Source: Burkholderiaceae bacterium
Lineage (GTDB): Bacteria; Pseudomonadota; Gammaproteobacteria; Burkholderiales; Burkholderiaceae_E
Direction: 5' to 3'
NCBI GenBank assembly: GCA_019635275.1
Contig: JAHBZV010000031.1
Span: 1 to 34,963 of the forward strand
Length of the DNA stretch: 34,963 nt
In this document: piece by piece, positions 1 to 7,782 of the stretch
Layout: each line of letters opens with the position of its first letter
How positions within the stretch are numbered: the first letter of the stretch is position 1
Made by a program: the position numbers and the translations under genes
The notes under the pieces: model-generated
The model's input: only the letters and a program-made list of their open reading frames with translations
Told to the model about the DNA's origin: nothing
Databases searched by the model: none

Positions 1-16
1 CCTAGATCCCATCGAC

Positions 17-37
17 GCCGCGGCCGGCGGCCGCGGC
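17..37 (-). terminator. Hairpin downstream of the SH3-domain gene
   Basis: Perfect 9-bp inverted repeat (GCCGCGGCC / GGCCGCGGC) with a 3-nt loop, starting 6 nt beyond the stop codon of the SH3-domain gene on the minus strand. There is no T-tract, so termination is inferred from position and stem strength only. Confidence 0.5.
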
Positions 38-43
38 CCGGCC

Positions 44-496
44 CTACCAGCCCCAGGTCAGCCGCCGCGCGACCCAGCCAACCACGCCGCCCTCGCTGCG
101 CACACGGATCCAGTCGCCACGGCGCGCCAGCGTGCGCAGCACCTCGCCATAGCCGGCCTTGCCGACGACGCGGCTGCGTGTGCCCGGGGCGCTGCGGAGG
201 TTCGCCACCTTCGCCCTGACGACCACGTGCGGCTGCCTGCCGGCCAGCGACCGATGGACCCAGCCCTCGTCGCCCTCGAAGTCGCGCACCTGCAGCCACT
301 GGCCTTTTCGCGCGAGCACCTCGAGCGGGTAGCCGCGCCCGAGGATCCAGACGACTTCGTGACGGGTGCCGGGGCCGGAGCGCAGATTGACGTCGGGGCG
401 CGCGATGCTGACCATTTCGCGCGCCTGCACGGCCTGCATGACGAGAAGCATCAGGAGCGCTAGAACGAAGGCTGGCAATCGTCGTGTCCCGGTCAT
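44..496 (-). CDS. Exported protein with two bacterial SH3 domains
   Basis: The product is 150 aa. Residues 1-25 form a Sec signal peptide: a basic N-terminus (TGTRR), a hydrophobic core rich in Leu/Met/Val, and an AxA-like end (AVQA). Two SH3b repeats follow, at about 28-85 and 91-147. Each carries the typical NLRSGPGT or NLRSAPGT motif and closes with a conserved Gly-Trp (EGWVHRSL, VGWVARRL). Such domains usually bind peptidoglycan or other envelope ligands, so a periplasmic location and an envelope role are inferred; no catalytic domain is present. The ATG at 496 is preceded by a weak AGGGAT ribosome-binding site and by a good TAGAAT -10 element at 550-555. It lies downstream of srkA on the same strand but appears to have its own promoter. 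Confidence 0.85.
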   Translation of the reverse strand: MTGTRRLPAFVLALLMLLVMQAVQAREMVSIARPDVNLRSGPGTRHEVVWILGRGYPLEVLARKGQWLQVRDFEGDEGWVHRSLAGRQPHVVVRAKVANLRSAPGTRSRVVGKAGYGEVLRTLARRGDWIRVRSEGGVVGWVARRLTWGW

Positions 497-549
497 CGAT
501 ATCCCTGTAGAGCGTTGAAGTGGAACGACCCGCAGGCCGGGTCGGGTCG

Positions 550-579
550 ATTCTAGTGCGCATCGGCGGCGGAGGTCGG
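550..579 (-). promoter_or_regulatory. Putative sigma70 promoter of the SH3-domain gene
   Basis: On the minus strand a TAGAAT -10 element (550-555) lies 18 bp from a weak CCGACC -35 (574-579). The -10 is one base from consensus, and the spot is the intergenic region between srkA and the SH3 gene. Confidence 0.45.
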
Positions 580-616
580 CGCCCCCGCCTGCCGCATGGG
601 CATGCGCGGCGAGCGC

Positions 617-1609
617 TCAGCCTGTCTCGAGCGCCGGCTCCTGCATCGCGGCGACCTGCTCGCGCAGTTCGAGCACGCGGTCCTGCCAGTAGCGCTGCGT
701 GCCGAACCAGGGAAACGCCGCCGGGAAGGCCGGATCGTCCCAGCGCCGCGCGATCCAGGCCGAGTAGTGAATCAGCCGCAGCGTGCGCAGCGGCTCGATC
801 AATTGCAGCTCGCGCCGGTCGAGGTCGGCGAAGTCCTCGTAGCCGGCCAGCACGTCCGAGAGTTGTCGCGTCATCGACGCGCGATCGCCCGACAACAGCA
901 TCCACAGGTCCTGCACGGCCGGCCCGTTGCGCGCATCGTCGAAGTCGACGAAGTGCGGGCCGTCGTCGGTCCACAGCACGTTGCCTGCGTGGCAGTCGCC
1001 GTGCAGCTTCTGGATCCGGACGTCGCCCGCGCGGTCGAACGCGCGGCGCGCCGCGTCGATCGCCTGTTCGACGATGCTGCGCCACGCCGGCAGCAGGTCC
1101 GGGGGAATGAGTCCGTGCGCGAGCAGCCAGTCGCGCGGCTCGACCGCGAAGCTGTCGACGTCGAGCGCGGGCCGCTCGGCGAAGCGCGCGACCGCGCCGA
1201 CCGCGTGGATGCGGCCGATGAAGCGGCCGATGCGCTCGAGCGTGTCGGGATCGTCGAGCTCGGGCGCGCGGCCGCCGCGCCGCGGATAGACCGCGAAGCG
1301 ATAGCCGTCGAACCCGGCGAGCGTCGCGCCGGAATCGTCGAGCGCCAGCGGCGCGACGACCGGGATCTCTCGCGCGGCGAGGTCGGCGACGAAGTCGTGC
1401 TCCTCGCGGATCTGCGCGTCGCTCCAGCGGCCCGGCCGGTAGAACTTGGCGACCAGCGTGCGGCCGTCTTCGAGGCTCACCTGGTAGACGCGGTTCTCGT
1501 AGCTGTTCAGCGCGATGAAGCGGCCGTCGCCGCGCAGCCCGACGGACTCGAGCGCGTCGAGCATGCGGTCGGGAGTAAGGCGCGCATAGGGCGCTTCGGG
1601 CGGGGCCAT
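617..1609 (-). CDS. srkA: Stress-response serine/threonine protein kinase SrkA (YihE)
   Basis: The product is 330 aa, the usual length for the SrkA/YihE family of APH-fold protein kinases, which phosphorylate Ser/Thr and protect cells from stress-induced death in E. coli. Visible features are the N-terminal block NSYENRVYQV, Lys55 in VAKFYRPGRW (ATP-binding lysine), the catalytic loop LHGDCHAGNVL (Asp205, Asn210) and the metal-binding segment VDFDDARNGP (Asp222). The protein is cytoplasmic, with no signal or membrane segment. No Shine-Dalgarno sequence precedes the ATG at 1609. Instead a TAGAAT -10 element sits 6 nt upstream, so the mRNA may be leaderless. It is divergent from the molybdopterin oxidoreductase. 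Confidence 0.92.
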   Translation of the reverse strand: MAPPEAPYARLTPDRMLDALESVGLRGDGRFIALNSYENRVYQVSLEDGRTLVAKFYRPGRWSDAQIREEHDFVADLAAREIPVVAPLALDDSGATLAGFDGYRFAVYPRRGGRAPELDDPDTLERIGRFIGRIHAVGAVARFAERPALDVDSFAVEPRDWLLAHGLIPPDLLPAWRSIVEQAIDAARRAFDRAGDVRIQKLHGDCHAGNVLWTDDGPHFVDFDDARNGPAVQDLWMLLSGDRASMTRQLSDVLAGYEDFADLDRRELQLIEPLRTLRLIHYSAWIARRWDDPAFPAAFPWFGTQRYWQDRVLELREQVAAMQEPALETG

Positions 1610-1615
1610 CGGCCG

Positions 1616-1621
1616 ATTCTA
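1616..1621 (-). promoter_or_regulatory. -10 element TAGAAT immediately before srkA
   Basis: TAGAAT lies six bases upstream of the srkA ATG on the minus strand. Transcription would start at or within 1-2 nt of the A of ATG, which implies a leaderless mRNA. No -35 is recognisable. Confidence 0.4.
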
Positions 1622-1701
1622 CGTGGCGCGGGCGCGCACCGAGGCCCGGCGCGACCGCTGGTCGTCCGGGGGCCGCCGGGCGCGCCCCCGCGCCCGGCCG
1701 C

Positions 1702-1715
1702 TTGATGTCTGTCAA
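1702..1715 (+). promoter_or_regulatory. FNR/ANR/DNR-type binding site
   Basis: TTGATGTCTGTCAA matches TTGAT-N4-ATCAA at 9 of 10 specified positions. The GTCAA half-site is common in Anr/Dnr/Nnr-type targets. It is the only such site in the 130-bp gap between srkA and the oxidoreductase. Its centre is 31 bp before the ATG at 1740. A class II position (-41.5) would put the transcript start near 1750, inside the annotated start region. Confidence 0.65.
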
Positions 1716-1739
1716 GTACATCGAGCGCGTTTCGTCTCG

Positions 1740-4301
1740 ATGATGCCTCAACGCGACACCGGACCCCCTTCCGGTGCGGCAGAGCAGCGAGAAGCAGTAG
1801 TGGCAGCACGCAGGCAGGACCCGGCACCGGATCGAACCGATCCATTCACCCGCGACGAACTCGAAAGACTCAGGCAGCACCCCTCCGCCTGCCATCTCGG
1901 CCGCCGCGGCTTCGTCAAGTGGAGCGCACTGCTCGGGTCCCAGGCCGTGCTCGGCGGCGGCATCCTCGACCTCGTCACCGGTCGCCCGGCGCTGGCCGAC
2001 GACAAGTTCGACGACGTCGCGCAGTGGGTGCACTCGGTGTGCGGCTTCTGCGCGGTCGGATGCGGCCTGGAGATCGGCGTGAACGCGGTGGGGCGGGCGA
2101 TCGCCGTCAAGGGTAATGCGAGCCACCCCACGAACGCCGGGCACGTCTGCGTCAAGGGCCTTTACGAATACAAGGCGCTGAACGACGCCGACCTTCGCGT
2201 CGGCAAGCGCGCCGTGAACCCGTTGCGGCGCAACGCGGCCGGCGGCTGGGACCGCATCACCTGGGACGAAGCCACCACGCTGCTCGCGCAGAAGATCGCC
2301 GAAGCGGTGGCGGCGCGCGGCGCCGACTCGGTCGGCATCTACAACACCGGCCAGTGGACGCTCGAGGAGTACTACTCCATGGGCAAGCTGGGCAAGGCCG
2401 CGATCGGCACCCGCAGCATGGACTCGAACACGCGGCTGTGCATGGCCGCCGCCGTCTACGGCTACATGAGCACGTTCGGCAGCGACGGCCCGCCCGGCTG
2501 CTACGAGGACATCGAGAACGCCGACTGCCTGTTCCTGATCGGCACCAACCCCGCCGACATGCACCCGAACGTCTGGTGCCGGATCATCGACGCGCGACGC
2601 ACGTCGCGCGCGCCCAGGGTGATCGTCGTCGACCCGCGCCGCACGCACACCGCGCGCAATGCCGACCTGCACCTGCAGCTGCGCCCCGGCACCAACGTCG
2701 CGCTGATGAACGGGCTGCTGCAGCAACTGATCGCCAACGACTGGATCGACCGCGCCTACGTCTCGGCCCACACGCGCAACTTCGACGCGCTGGCGGCGAA
2801 GGTCGCGGGCTACACGCCCGACCACGTCTCGGCGATCACCGGCGTGCCCGCGGCCGACATCGCGAAGGCCGCGGAGTGGATCGGCACCTCGCCCGAGGTC
2901 TGGTCGATGTTCATCCAGGGCGTCTACCAGTCGATGGGGGCCACCGACACGGTGCGGCTGATCTGCGCGATGCACCTGGTGACCGGCAAGATCGGGCGTC
3001 CCGGCTCGGCGCCGTTCAGCATCACCGGCCAGACCACCGCAATGAGCAACCGCGAGGCCGGCGGCTCGTCGGCGCTGGCGGGGTATCGCAACTACTACAA
3101 CCCCGACCACATCGCGGACCTCGAGCGGCTGTGGCGCGTGCCGGGCGGCCGCATTCCGCACAAGTCGACGGTGCCGATCACGTCGAACCGCGACCTGCAG
3201 CCCGACATCGACAGCATGGTCGAGATGATGCGCACGGGTCGGCTGGGCGTGCTCTGGATCTCGTGCACCAACCCGGCCGTCACCCTTCCCGACCTGAACC
3301 GGTTCCACGCCCATGCCGGGTTCGACAACCCTGGTCGGCCGTTCACGGTGGTGCAGGACATCTACGAGCCGGTCGAGTCGATGGCCTTCGCCGACCTGTT
3401 CCTGCCCGCGGCCCAGTGGGGCGAGAAGACCGGCACCTACACCTGCGCCGAGCGCCGCGTGAACCTCGGGGTGCAGGCCGTCAAGCCGCCCGGGTTTGAG
3501 TTGCGGCCGAGCTACGGCGCCTACGCCGACTTCGACATCATCAGGATGGTCGCCGACAAGCTCGCGACGCTCGACGCGCGCTACCGGACTGTCGACGGCG
3601 GCTCCGTGATCGGCTACTCGACGCCCGAAGCCTGCTTCGAGGAGTGGAAGTCGGTGTCCGCCGGCCGCATCTGCGACATGAGCGGAATGACCTACGCATC
3701 GCTGCGGGCGAGCAACGGGCTGCCCTGGCCGTCGACGCCGGCGAGCCCGACCGGCGGCACGCGCCTGTACGCCGACGGGAAGTTCAACACCAACTGGGAC
3801 CGCGCGCAGTACGGCACGTCGCCGGATGCACCGTGGATCGACCCCGAAGGCCGTTCGCGAGCGTACCTGTGGGCGGTGGACTACGTGGCGCCGCCGGAAG
3901 TGCCGGATGCGAGCTACCCGTTCTGGCTCAACACCGGCCGCGCGATCGACCACTTCCACTCGCGGACGAAGACCAAGCGCATCGCCCAACTGCACGAGAT
4001 GATGCCCGAGAGCTACGTCGAGGTGCATCCGGACGACGCCGCCCGGCTCGGGCTGGTCGACGGCGCGCTGGTGCGGGTCGCGTCGCGTCGCGGCGAGGTG
4101 GTGGTCAAGTGCGCGGTGACCGACGTGGTCGCGCCGGGCGCGGTGTTCATGCCGATGCACTTCGGCGACACCGACCCCGACGACGTCGCGATCAACGGCG
4201 GGCGGCTGGTGAACTGCAACCGGCTCACGCTGAACTACGTCGACCCGGTCAGCTACCAGCCGATCTACAAGCACTGCGCGGTGCAGCTCTCGAAGGCGTG
4301 A
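1740..4301 (+). CDS. Tat-exported molybdopterin oxidoreductase, nitrate reductase (Nap/Nas)-like catalytic subunit
   Basis: The product is 853 aa from the ATG at 1740, close to NapA length. It carries a twin-arginine signal (RRGFVK at 55-60, then a hydrophobic stretch ending ALA at about 86), so the folded enzyme is exported to the periplasm. An N-terminal [4Fe-4S] site follows (Cys101, 104, 108, 137; C-X2-C-X3-C-X28-C). The block NTRLCMAAAV places Cys234 as the likely Mo ligand, as in NapA, and the following TFGSDGPPGCYEDIE is also Nap/Nas-like. The C-terminal MopB dinucleotide-binding domain is complete. Nitrate is the best guess as substrate but is not proven. napB, C, D, G and H are absent; the partner is the cytochrome 13 bp downstream. 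An FNR-type box lies upstream. The start is uncertain: 1740/1743 lack a ribosome-binding site, while GTG at 1800 has GAGAAG five bases before it and fits an FNR-driven transcript better. Confidence 0.88.
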   Translation: MMPQRDTGPPSGAAEQREAVVAARRQDPAPDRTDPFTRDELERLRQHPSACHLGRRGFVKWSALLGSQAVLGGGILDLVTGRPALADDKFDDVAQWVHSVCGFCAVGCGLEIGVNAVGRAIAVKGNASHPTNAGHVCVKGLYEYKALNDADLRVGKRAVNPLRRNAAGGWDRITWDEATTLLAQKIAEAVAARGADSVGIYNTGQWTLEEYYSMGKLGKAAIGTRSMDSNTRLCMAAAVYGYMSTFGSDGPPGCYEDIENADCLFLIGTNPADMHPNVWCRIIDARRTSRAPRVIVVDPRRTHTARNADLHLQLRPGTNVALMNGLLQQLIANDWIDRAYVSAHTRNFDALAAKVAGYTPDHVSAITGVPAADIAKAAEWIGTSPEVWSMFIQGVYQSMGATDTVRLICAMHLVTGKIGRPGSAPFSITGQTTAMSNREAGGSSALAGYRNYYNPDHIADLERLWRVPGGRIPHKSTVPITSNRDLQPDIDSMVEMMRTGRLGVLWISCTNPAVTLPDLNRFHAHAGFDNPGRPFTVVQDIYEPVESMAFADLFLPAAQWGEKTGTYTCAERRVNLGVQAVKPPGFELRPSYGAYADFDIIRMVADKLATLDARYRTVDGGSVIGYSTPEACFEEWKSVSAGRICDMSGMTYASLRASNGLPWPSTPASPTGGTRLYADGKFNTNWDRAQYGTSPDAPWIDPEGRSRAYLWAVDYVAPPEVPDASYPFWLNTGRAIDHFHSRTKTKRIAQLHEMMPESYVEVHPDDAARLGLVDGALVRVASRRGEVVVKCAVTDVVAPGAVFMPMHFGDTDPDDVAINGGRLVNCNRLTLNYVDPVSYQPIYKHCAVQLSKA

Positions 4302-4314
4302 CGGGAGCCGAACG

Positions 4315-4848
4315 ATGACATCGATTTTCGACCGGATCCGATCGGCGGCGTTCGCCGCACTGTTCGCGGGGCTGGTCGCCGCCCTGTCGGGATGTGGCGG
4401 CGGGGGTAGCGACACCGCGGCGACTGCCTCGGCCGACCCGACGGCGACCGGCGTCTTCACCGCTTCGACGGCCCCGGCCACGACCACGAGCAAGGCGGCG
4501 CCGTTCGACACGTCGGCCGTCGTCGCCGCCAGTCGCGCCTGCCTGGGCGGCGGCTGCCACGAGAAGAACGCGGCGCTGCTCGACGGATATCGCCAGTCGA
4601 AGATGACGCAGGCCAACGTGAAGTGCAACGCCTGCCACGGCACGCACACGGCGGCGGAAGTCGGCCAGGCCAAGCCGAACCTCACCGGCTACCACGCGGG
4701 GATGGGCGCGACCGGCTATTCGGTGCCGAAGGACCGCTGCGTCGCCTGCCATGAGAGGACGCTGCAGCGCGACGGCCACCCCCACGAGCCGGCCACCTGC
4801 ACGGGGTGCCACGCCCCGCACGCGTTCGCCGCCGGCACGCGGCGCTAG
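4315..4848 (+). CDS. Tetraheme cytochrome c lipoprotein
   Basis: The product is 177 aa. A lipoprotein signal ends in LSGC (lipidated Cys27), and a Gly/Ala/Thr-rich linker runs to about residue 65. Heme attachment sites are one CX4CH (Cys76-His82) and three CXXCH (104-108, 142-146, 162-166). With additional His residues nearby it could hold four c-type hemes. The CX4CH spacing is rare outside tetraheme cytochromes c3 and relatives. The gene starts 13 bp after the molybdoenzyme stop and is surely cotranscribed, so it is inferred to be the electron donor or acceptor of that enzyme, anchored to a membrane. It is not NapB (diheme, soluble) or NapC (tetraheme with a membrane helix). The membrane side of anchoring and the immediate redox partner are unknown. 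Confidence 0.85.
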   Translation: MTSIFDRIRSAAFAALFAGLVAALSGCGGGGSDTAATASADPTATGVFTASTAPATTTSKAAPFDTSAVVAASRACLGGGCHEKNAALLDGYRQSKMTQANVKCNACHGTHTAAEVGQAKPNLTGYHAGMGATGYSVPKDRCVACHERTLQRDGHPHEPATCTGCHAPHAFAAGTRR

Positions 4849-4935
4849 CACCCCGCGATCGCCCCCGCGCCGGGGCCTGCCGCGCGGCCCACGGCGCGAC
4901 GCCCCCGCGCACGTTCGCGCGCGGCCGCGACCGCT

Positions 4936-4963
4936 TTGCGCGGCCGTCCCGGTAGCCTAGGAT
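4936..4963 (+). promoter_or_regulatory. Possible promoter of ald
   Basis: TTGCGC (4936-4941) and TAGGAT (4958-4963), separated by 16 bp, lie in the 172-bp gap between the cytochrome and ald genes. The match is moderate. ald could also be read from the upstream operon. Confidence 0.35.
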
Positions 4964-5020
4964 TCCTGTCGGACGAGGCGGCCCGCCGGGGGGCGCCGGC
5001 GGATCGCGCGGGAGTGCACG

Positions 5021-6145
5021 ATGAAGGTTGGCGTTCCGAGGGAAATCAAGACCCACGAGTACCGCGTCGGCCTGACGCCCGAATCGGTGCGCGAATACTT
5101 GCATCGCGGCCACGACGTGTTCGTCGAGGCGCAGGCCGGCGCGGGCATCGGCGCCGGCGACGACGCGTACCGGCACGCCGGCGCGACGGTCCTGCCCGAC
5201 GCGCGCGCGGTGTTCGACGCCGCCGAGCTGATCGTCAAGGTCAAGGAACCGCAGCCGGTGGAGCTCGCGATGCTGCGGCCCCGGCACCTGCTCTTCACCT
5301 ACCTGCACCTTGCGCCCGACCCGGAGCAGGCGCGTGGCCTGCTCGACTCCGGCTGCGCCGCGATCGCCTACGAGACAGTGATCGAAGCCGACGGCTCGCT
5401 GCCGCTGCTCGCGCCGATGAGCGAGGTCGCTGGCCGGCTGTCGATCACCGTCGCCGGGCAGCTGCTGATGCGCAACGCCGGCGGGCCGGGGCTGCTGCTG
5501 GGCGGCGTGACCGGCGTCGCGCCGGCGCGCGTGCTGGTGCTGGGCGCCGGCGTCGCCGGTGCGCAGGCGATGCGGATGGCTGCCGGCGCAGGCGCCGAGG
5601 TCACCGTGGTCAATCGGTCGCTGCCGAGGCTGCGCGCGCTCGAGGCACAGCTTCCCGGCCGGATCCGCACCCGGCCGTCGACGCACAGCGCGATCGAGGA
5701 GGAGATCGCCGCTGCCGACGTCGTCGTCGGCGCCGTGCTGGTCGCCGGCGCGAGCACGCCGCGCCTGGTCACGCGCGCGATGCTGCGCACGATGAAGCCG
5801 CGATCGGTCATCGTCGACATCTCGATCGACCAGGGCGGCTGCTGCGAGACCTCGCGCCCCACGACCCACGCCGAGCCGACCTACGAGGTCGACGGCATCG
5901 TCCACTACTGCGTCGCGAACATGCCGGGCGCCGTGCCGCGCACGTCGAGCCAGGCACTGAACCTCGCGACGCTGCCGTACGGCCTCGCGCTGGCCGACCA
6001 CGGGCTCGACGCGTTGCGATCGAGCGCCGCGCTGCGCGCCGGCCTGAACGTGCTGGCCGGCCGGATCACGCACCCGATGGTGGCGCAGGCACTCGGACGC
6101 GAATTCGTCGACCCGGCGCAGATGCTCGCGGCTCGACGCCGCTGA
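5021..6145 (+). CDS. ald: Alanine dehydrogenase
   Basis: The product is 374 aa, full length for NAD-linked alanine dehydrogenase, which interconverts L-alanine with pyruvate plus ammonia and is cytoplasmic. The family residues sit at canonical numbers: Arg15 (THEYRVG) and Lys75 (VKVKEPQ) for pyruvate binding, and His96 (YLHLAPD) and Asp270 (VDISIDQGG) for catalysis. The Rossmann motif GAGVAG is at 175-180. Residue 198, usually an Asp that holds the adenosine ribose of NAD, is Asn here, followed by Arg-Ser (VVNRSLPRL), which may loosen or change cofactor preference. GGAG lies six bases before the ATG. Lying between two units with FNR-type sites, it may serve reductive pyruvate amination at low oxygen; this is inference. 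A strong hairpin follows its stop. Confidence 0.93.
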   Translation: MKVGVPREIKTHEYRVGLTPESVREYLHRGHDVFVEAQAGAGIGAGDDAYRHAGATVLPDARAVFDAAELIVKVKEPQPVELAMLRPRHLLFTYLHLAPDPEQARGLLDSGCAAIAYETVIEADGSLPLLAPMSEVAGRLSITVAGQLLMRNAGGPGLLLGGVTGVAPARVLVLGAGVAGAQAMRMAAGAGAEVTVVNRSLPRLRALEAQLPGRIRTRPSTHSAIEEEIAAADVVVGAVLVAGASTPRLVTRAMLRTMKPRSVIVDISIDQGGCCETSRPTTHAEPTYEVDGIVHYCVANMPGAVPRTSSQALNLATLPYGLALADHGLDALRSSAALRAGLNVLAGRITHPMVAQALGREFVDPAQMLAARRR

Positions 6146-6146
6146 C

Positions 6147-6170
6147 CGTCCCGGCGATTGCGCCGGGACG
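6147..6170. terminator. Bidirectional terminator between ald and fixX
   Basis: Perfect 10-bp inverted repeat (CGTCCCGGCG / CGCCGGGACG) around the loop ATTG fills the whole 26-bp gap between the converging ald and fixX stop codons. A shared terminator is the natural reading. Confidence 0.75.
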
Positions 6171-6171
6171 T

Positions 6172-6465
6172 TCAGCCGAACTTGTAGAGCACGCCGTACC
6201 CGCCGCGCGGGTACGACCACTCGACGTTGTGGTGCTCGCTGCAAAGCAGTCGGCAGGTGCCGCACTCGAGGCAGCCGTCGGTCGACAGGATCACGCTGCC
6301 GTCCTCCGCCTTCGTGTAGCAGCCAGCCGGGCAGCACCAGGTGCACGACGGTGTCTCGCACCGGTCGCGGCAGATCTCCGGCGTCCTGATCGCGATATGG
6401 GCACGCCCCTCGTCGACGCGGTAGCGGTTCTCGAACAGCTTCTCTTCGACCTTGATCGTCGTCAT
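6172..6465 (-). CDS. fixX: Ferredoxin-like protein FixX
   Basis: The product is 97 aa, normal for FixX, the iron-sulfur subunit that passes electrons from the FixABC bifurcating complex towards the quinone branch. Ten cysteines are present. They include C65-X2-C68-X2-C71-X3-C75 and an N-terminal group at 32, 36, 41, 44, 45 and 49, enough for two [4Fe-4S] clusters. The C-terminal motif VEWSYPRGGYGVLYKFG is a family hallmark. The start codon overlaps the fixC stop by four bases (ATGA), so translation is coupled. It is the last gene of fixABCX and ends at the shared terminator. The start and length are secure. Confidence 0.95.
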   Translation of the reverse strand: MTTIKVEEKLFENRYRVDEGRAHIAIRTPEICRDRCETPSCTWCCPAGCYTKAEDGSVILSTDGCLECGTCRLLCSEHHNVEWSYPRGGYGVLYKFG

Positions 6466-7760
6466 CGCATGGCCCTCATCAGCTTGATCGCGTCGCCGAC
6501 GAGGCCGAAGCGCGAGCGCTTGGCCACGAAGTCGCGCTTGATCTCCCGTTCCTTGGTCAGCTTGTCGACGCCGTCGACTTTCAGCATCGTGTGCGCCGCA
6601 CGGGTGAGCAGCTCGGGGTAGGTGGTCAGGAACTGCCGGTTGCCGTGCAGGATCTCCGGCACGTCACGGTACTTCTTCAGGTCCTTCATCACGAAGCTCT
6701 GCTCGAGCGCGTTGCGGTAGCGCTTGAGGTTCGCCGCGGTGTAGTCACGACCCTCGTCGCGCAGCTGGACGATCGTCTCGGCGGCCAGCTTTCCGGTGGT
6801 CATCGCCAGGTTCGAGCCTTCGCGGTGCACCGAGTTGACGAAGCCGCCCGAATCGCCGCAGATCACCCAGCCGTCGCCGTGCACCGTCGGGATTGCGTTG
6901 TAGCCGCCCTCGGGGATCAGGTGCGCCGAATATTCCTTGACCTCCGAACCGGCGATCAGCTGCCTCACCGACGGGTGGCTCTTGAGTTCCTCGAGCAGCT
7001 GGTACGGGCTCACGCCTGCCGACTTGAAATCCTCGACCATGCAGCCGATGCCGATCGAGACCGATTCCTTGTTCGTGTAGAGGAACCCGGTACCGACCAT
7101 CCCCTTGGTGATCTTCCCGAACATCTCGATCACGACGCCGTCGTTGCCCGAGACGTTGAAGCGCTCCTCGATCGTCTGCTTCGGCAGGAAGTGCATCTCC
7201 TTGACCGCCAGGGCGACGTCCTGCGCCTTCACCGGCGGCCTCAGGCCGGCCCTGGTCGCGACCAGCGAGTTGACGCCGTCGGCCAGCACGACGACGTCGG
7301 CGAGGATGTCGCCGTTGGCGCGGTCGGTGCGCACGCCGACGACGCGCTCGCCGCGCTTGAGCAGGTCGACGACGGTGGTCTCGCAGATCAGCAGCGCGCC
7401 GGCGTCCTGCGCCTTGCCCGACAGCCACTTGTCCATGTTGGCGCGGATCACCGTGTAGCGCGTCGGCTGCTCGTCGGCGTCGACGGTGCCGCGGAAGTGC
7501 GAGCCGACGTGCGAGCGCTCGTCCATCAGCCACATCCGTTGCTCGAGCACCGCGCGCTCGAACGGCGCCTGGCGGCGGCAGTTGGGGATCACCGCCTCGA
7601 GCGCGTCCGCGTACATGATCGCACCCTGCACGTTCTTCGAGCCCGGGTACTCGCCGCGCTCGAGCTGCAGCACCTTCATGCCGGCTTTCGCCATCAGGTA
7701 CGCGGCGGTGTTGCCCGAAGGCCCCGCGCCGACGACGATCGCATCGAATTTCTCGGCCAT
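6462..7760 (-). CDS. fixC: FixC, electron-transfer flavoprotein:quinone oxidoreductase
   Basis: The product is 432 aa, typical of FixC, an FAD enzyme that works with FixX and reduces ubiquinone with electrons from FixAB. The N-terminal dinucleotide-binding motif GAGPSGNTAA is at residues 11-20, and a second FAD motif (VICGDSGGFVN) lies near residue 290. There is no separate ferredoxin domain, consistent with FixX being encoded as its own gene. AGGAG is well placed before the ATG (7767-7771). It is the third gene of the operon, 22 bp after fixB, and overlaps fixX by 4 bp. Electron-transferring-flavoprotein dehydrogenases of fatty-acid oxidation are homologous, but context makes FixC the clear call. 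Confidence 0.95.
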   Translation of the reverse strand: MAEKFDAIVVGAGPSGNTAAYLMAKAGMKVLQLERGEYPGSKNVQGAIMYADALEAVIPNCRRQAPFERAVLEQRMWLMDERSHVGSHFRGTVDADEQPTRYTVIRANMDKWLSGKAQDAGALLICETTVVDLLKRGERVVGVRTDRANGDILADVVVLADGVNSLVATRAGLRPPVKAQDVALAVKEMHFLPKQTIEERFNVSGNDGVVIEMFGKITKGMVGTGFLYTNKESVSIGIGCMVEDFKSAGVSPYQLLEELKSHPSVRQLIAGSEVKEYSAHLIPEGGYNAIPTVHGDGWVICGDSGGFVNSVHREGSNLAMTTGKLAAETIVQLRDEGRDYTAANLKRYRNALEQSFVMKDLKKYRDVPEILHGNRQFLTTYPELLTRAAHTMLKVDGVDKLTKEREIKRDFVAKRSRFGLVGDAIKLMRAMR

Positions 7761-7782
7761 CGTTTGCTCCTGGTCGATGTCG

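Noticed and set aside
1623-1739. N-terminal extension of the molybdoenzyme from an ATG at 1623
   Set aside because: The extra residues are Arg-rich translation of GC-rich intergenic DNA and would cover the FNR-type site; no ribosome-binding site is seen.
4863-4875. Terminator after the cytochrome gene
   Set aside because: Only a 5-bp CCCCG/CGGGG stem without T-tract in very GC-rich DNA; too weak to call.
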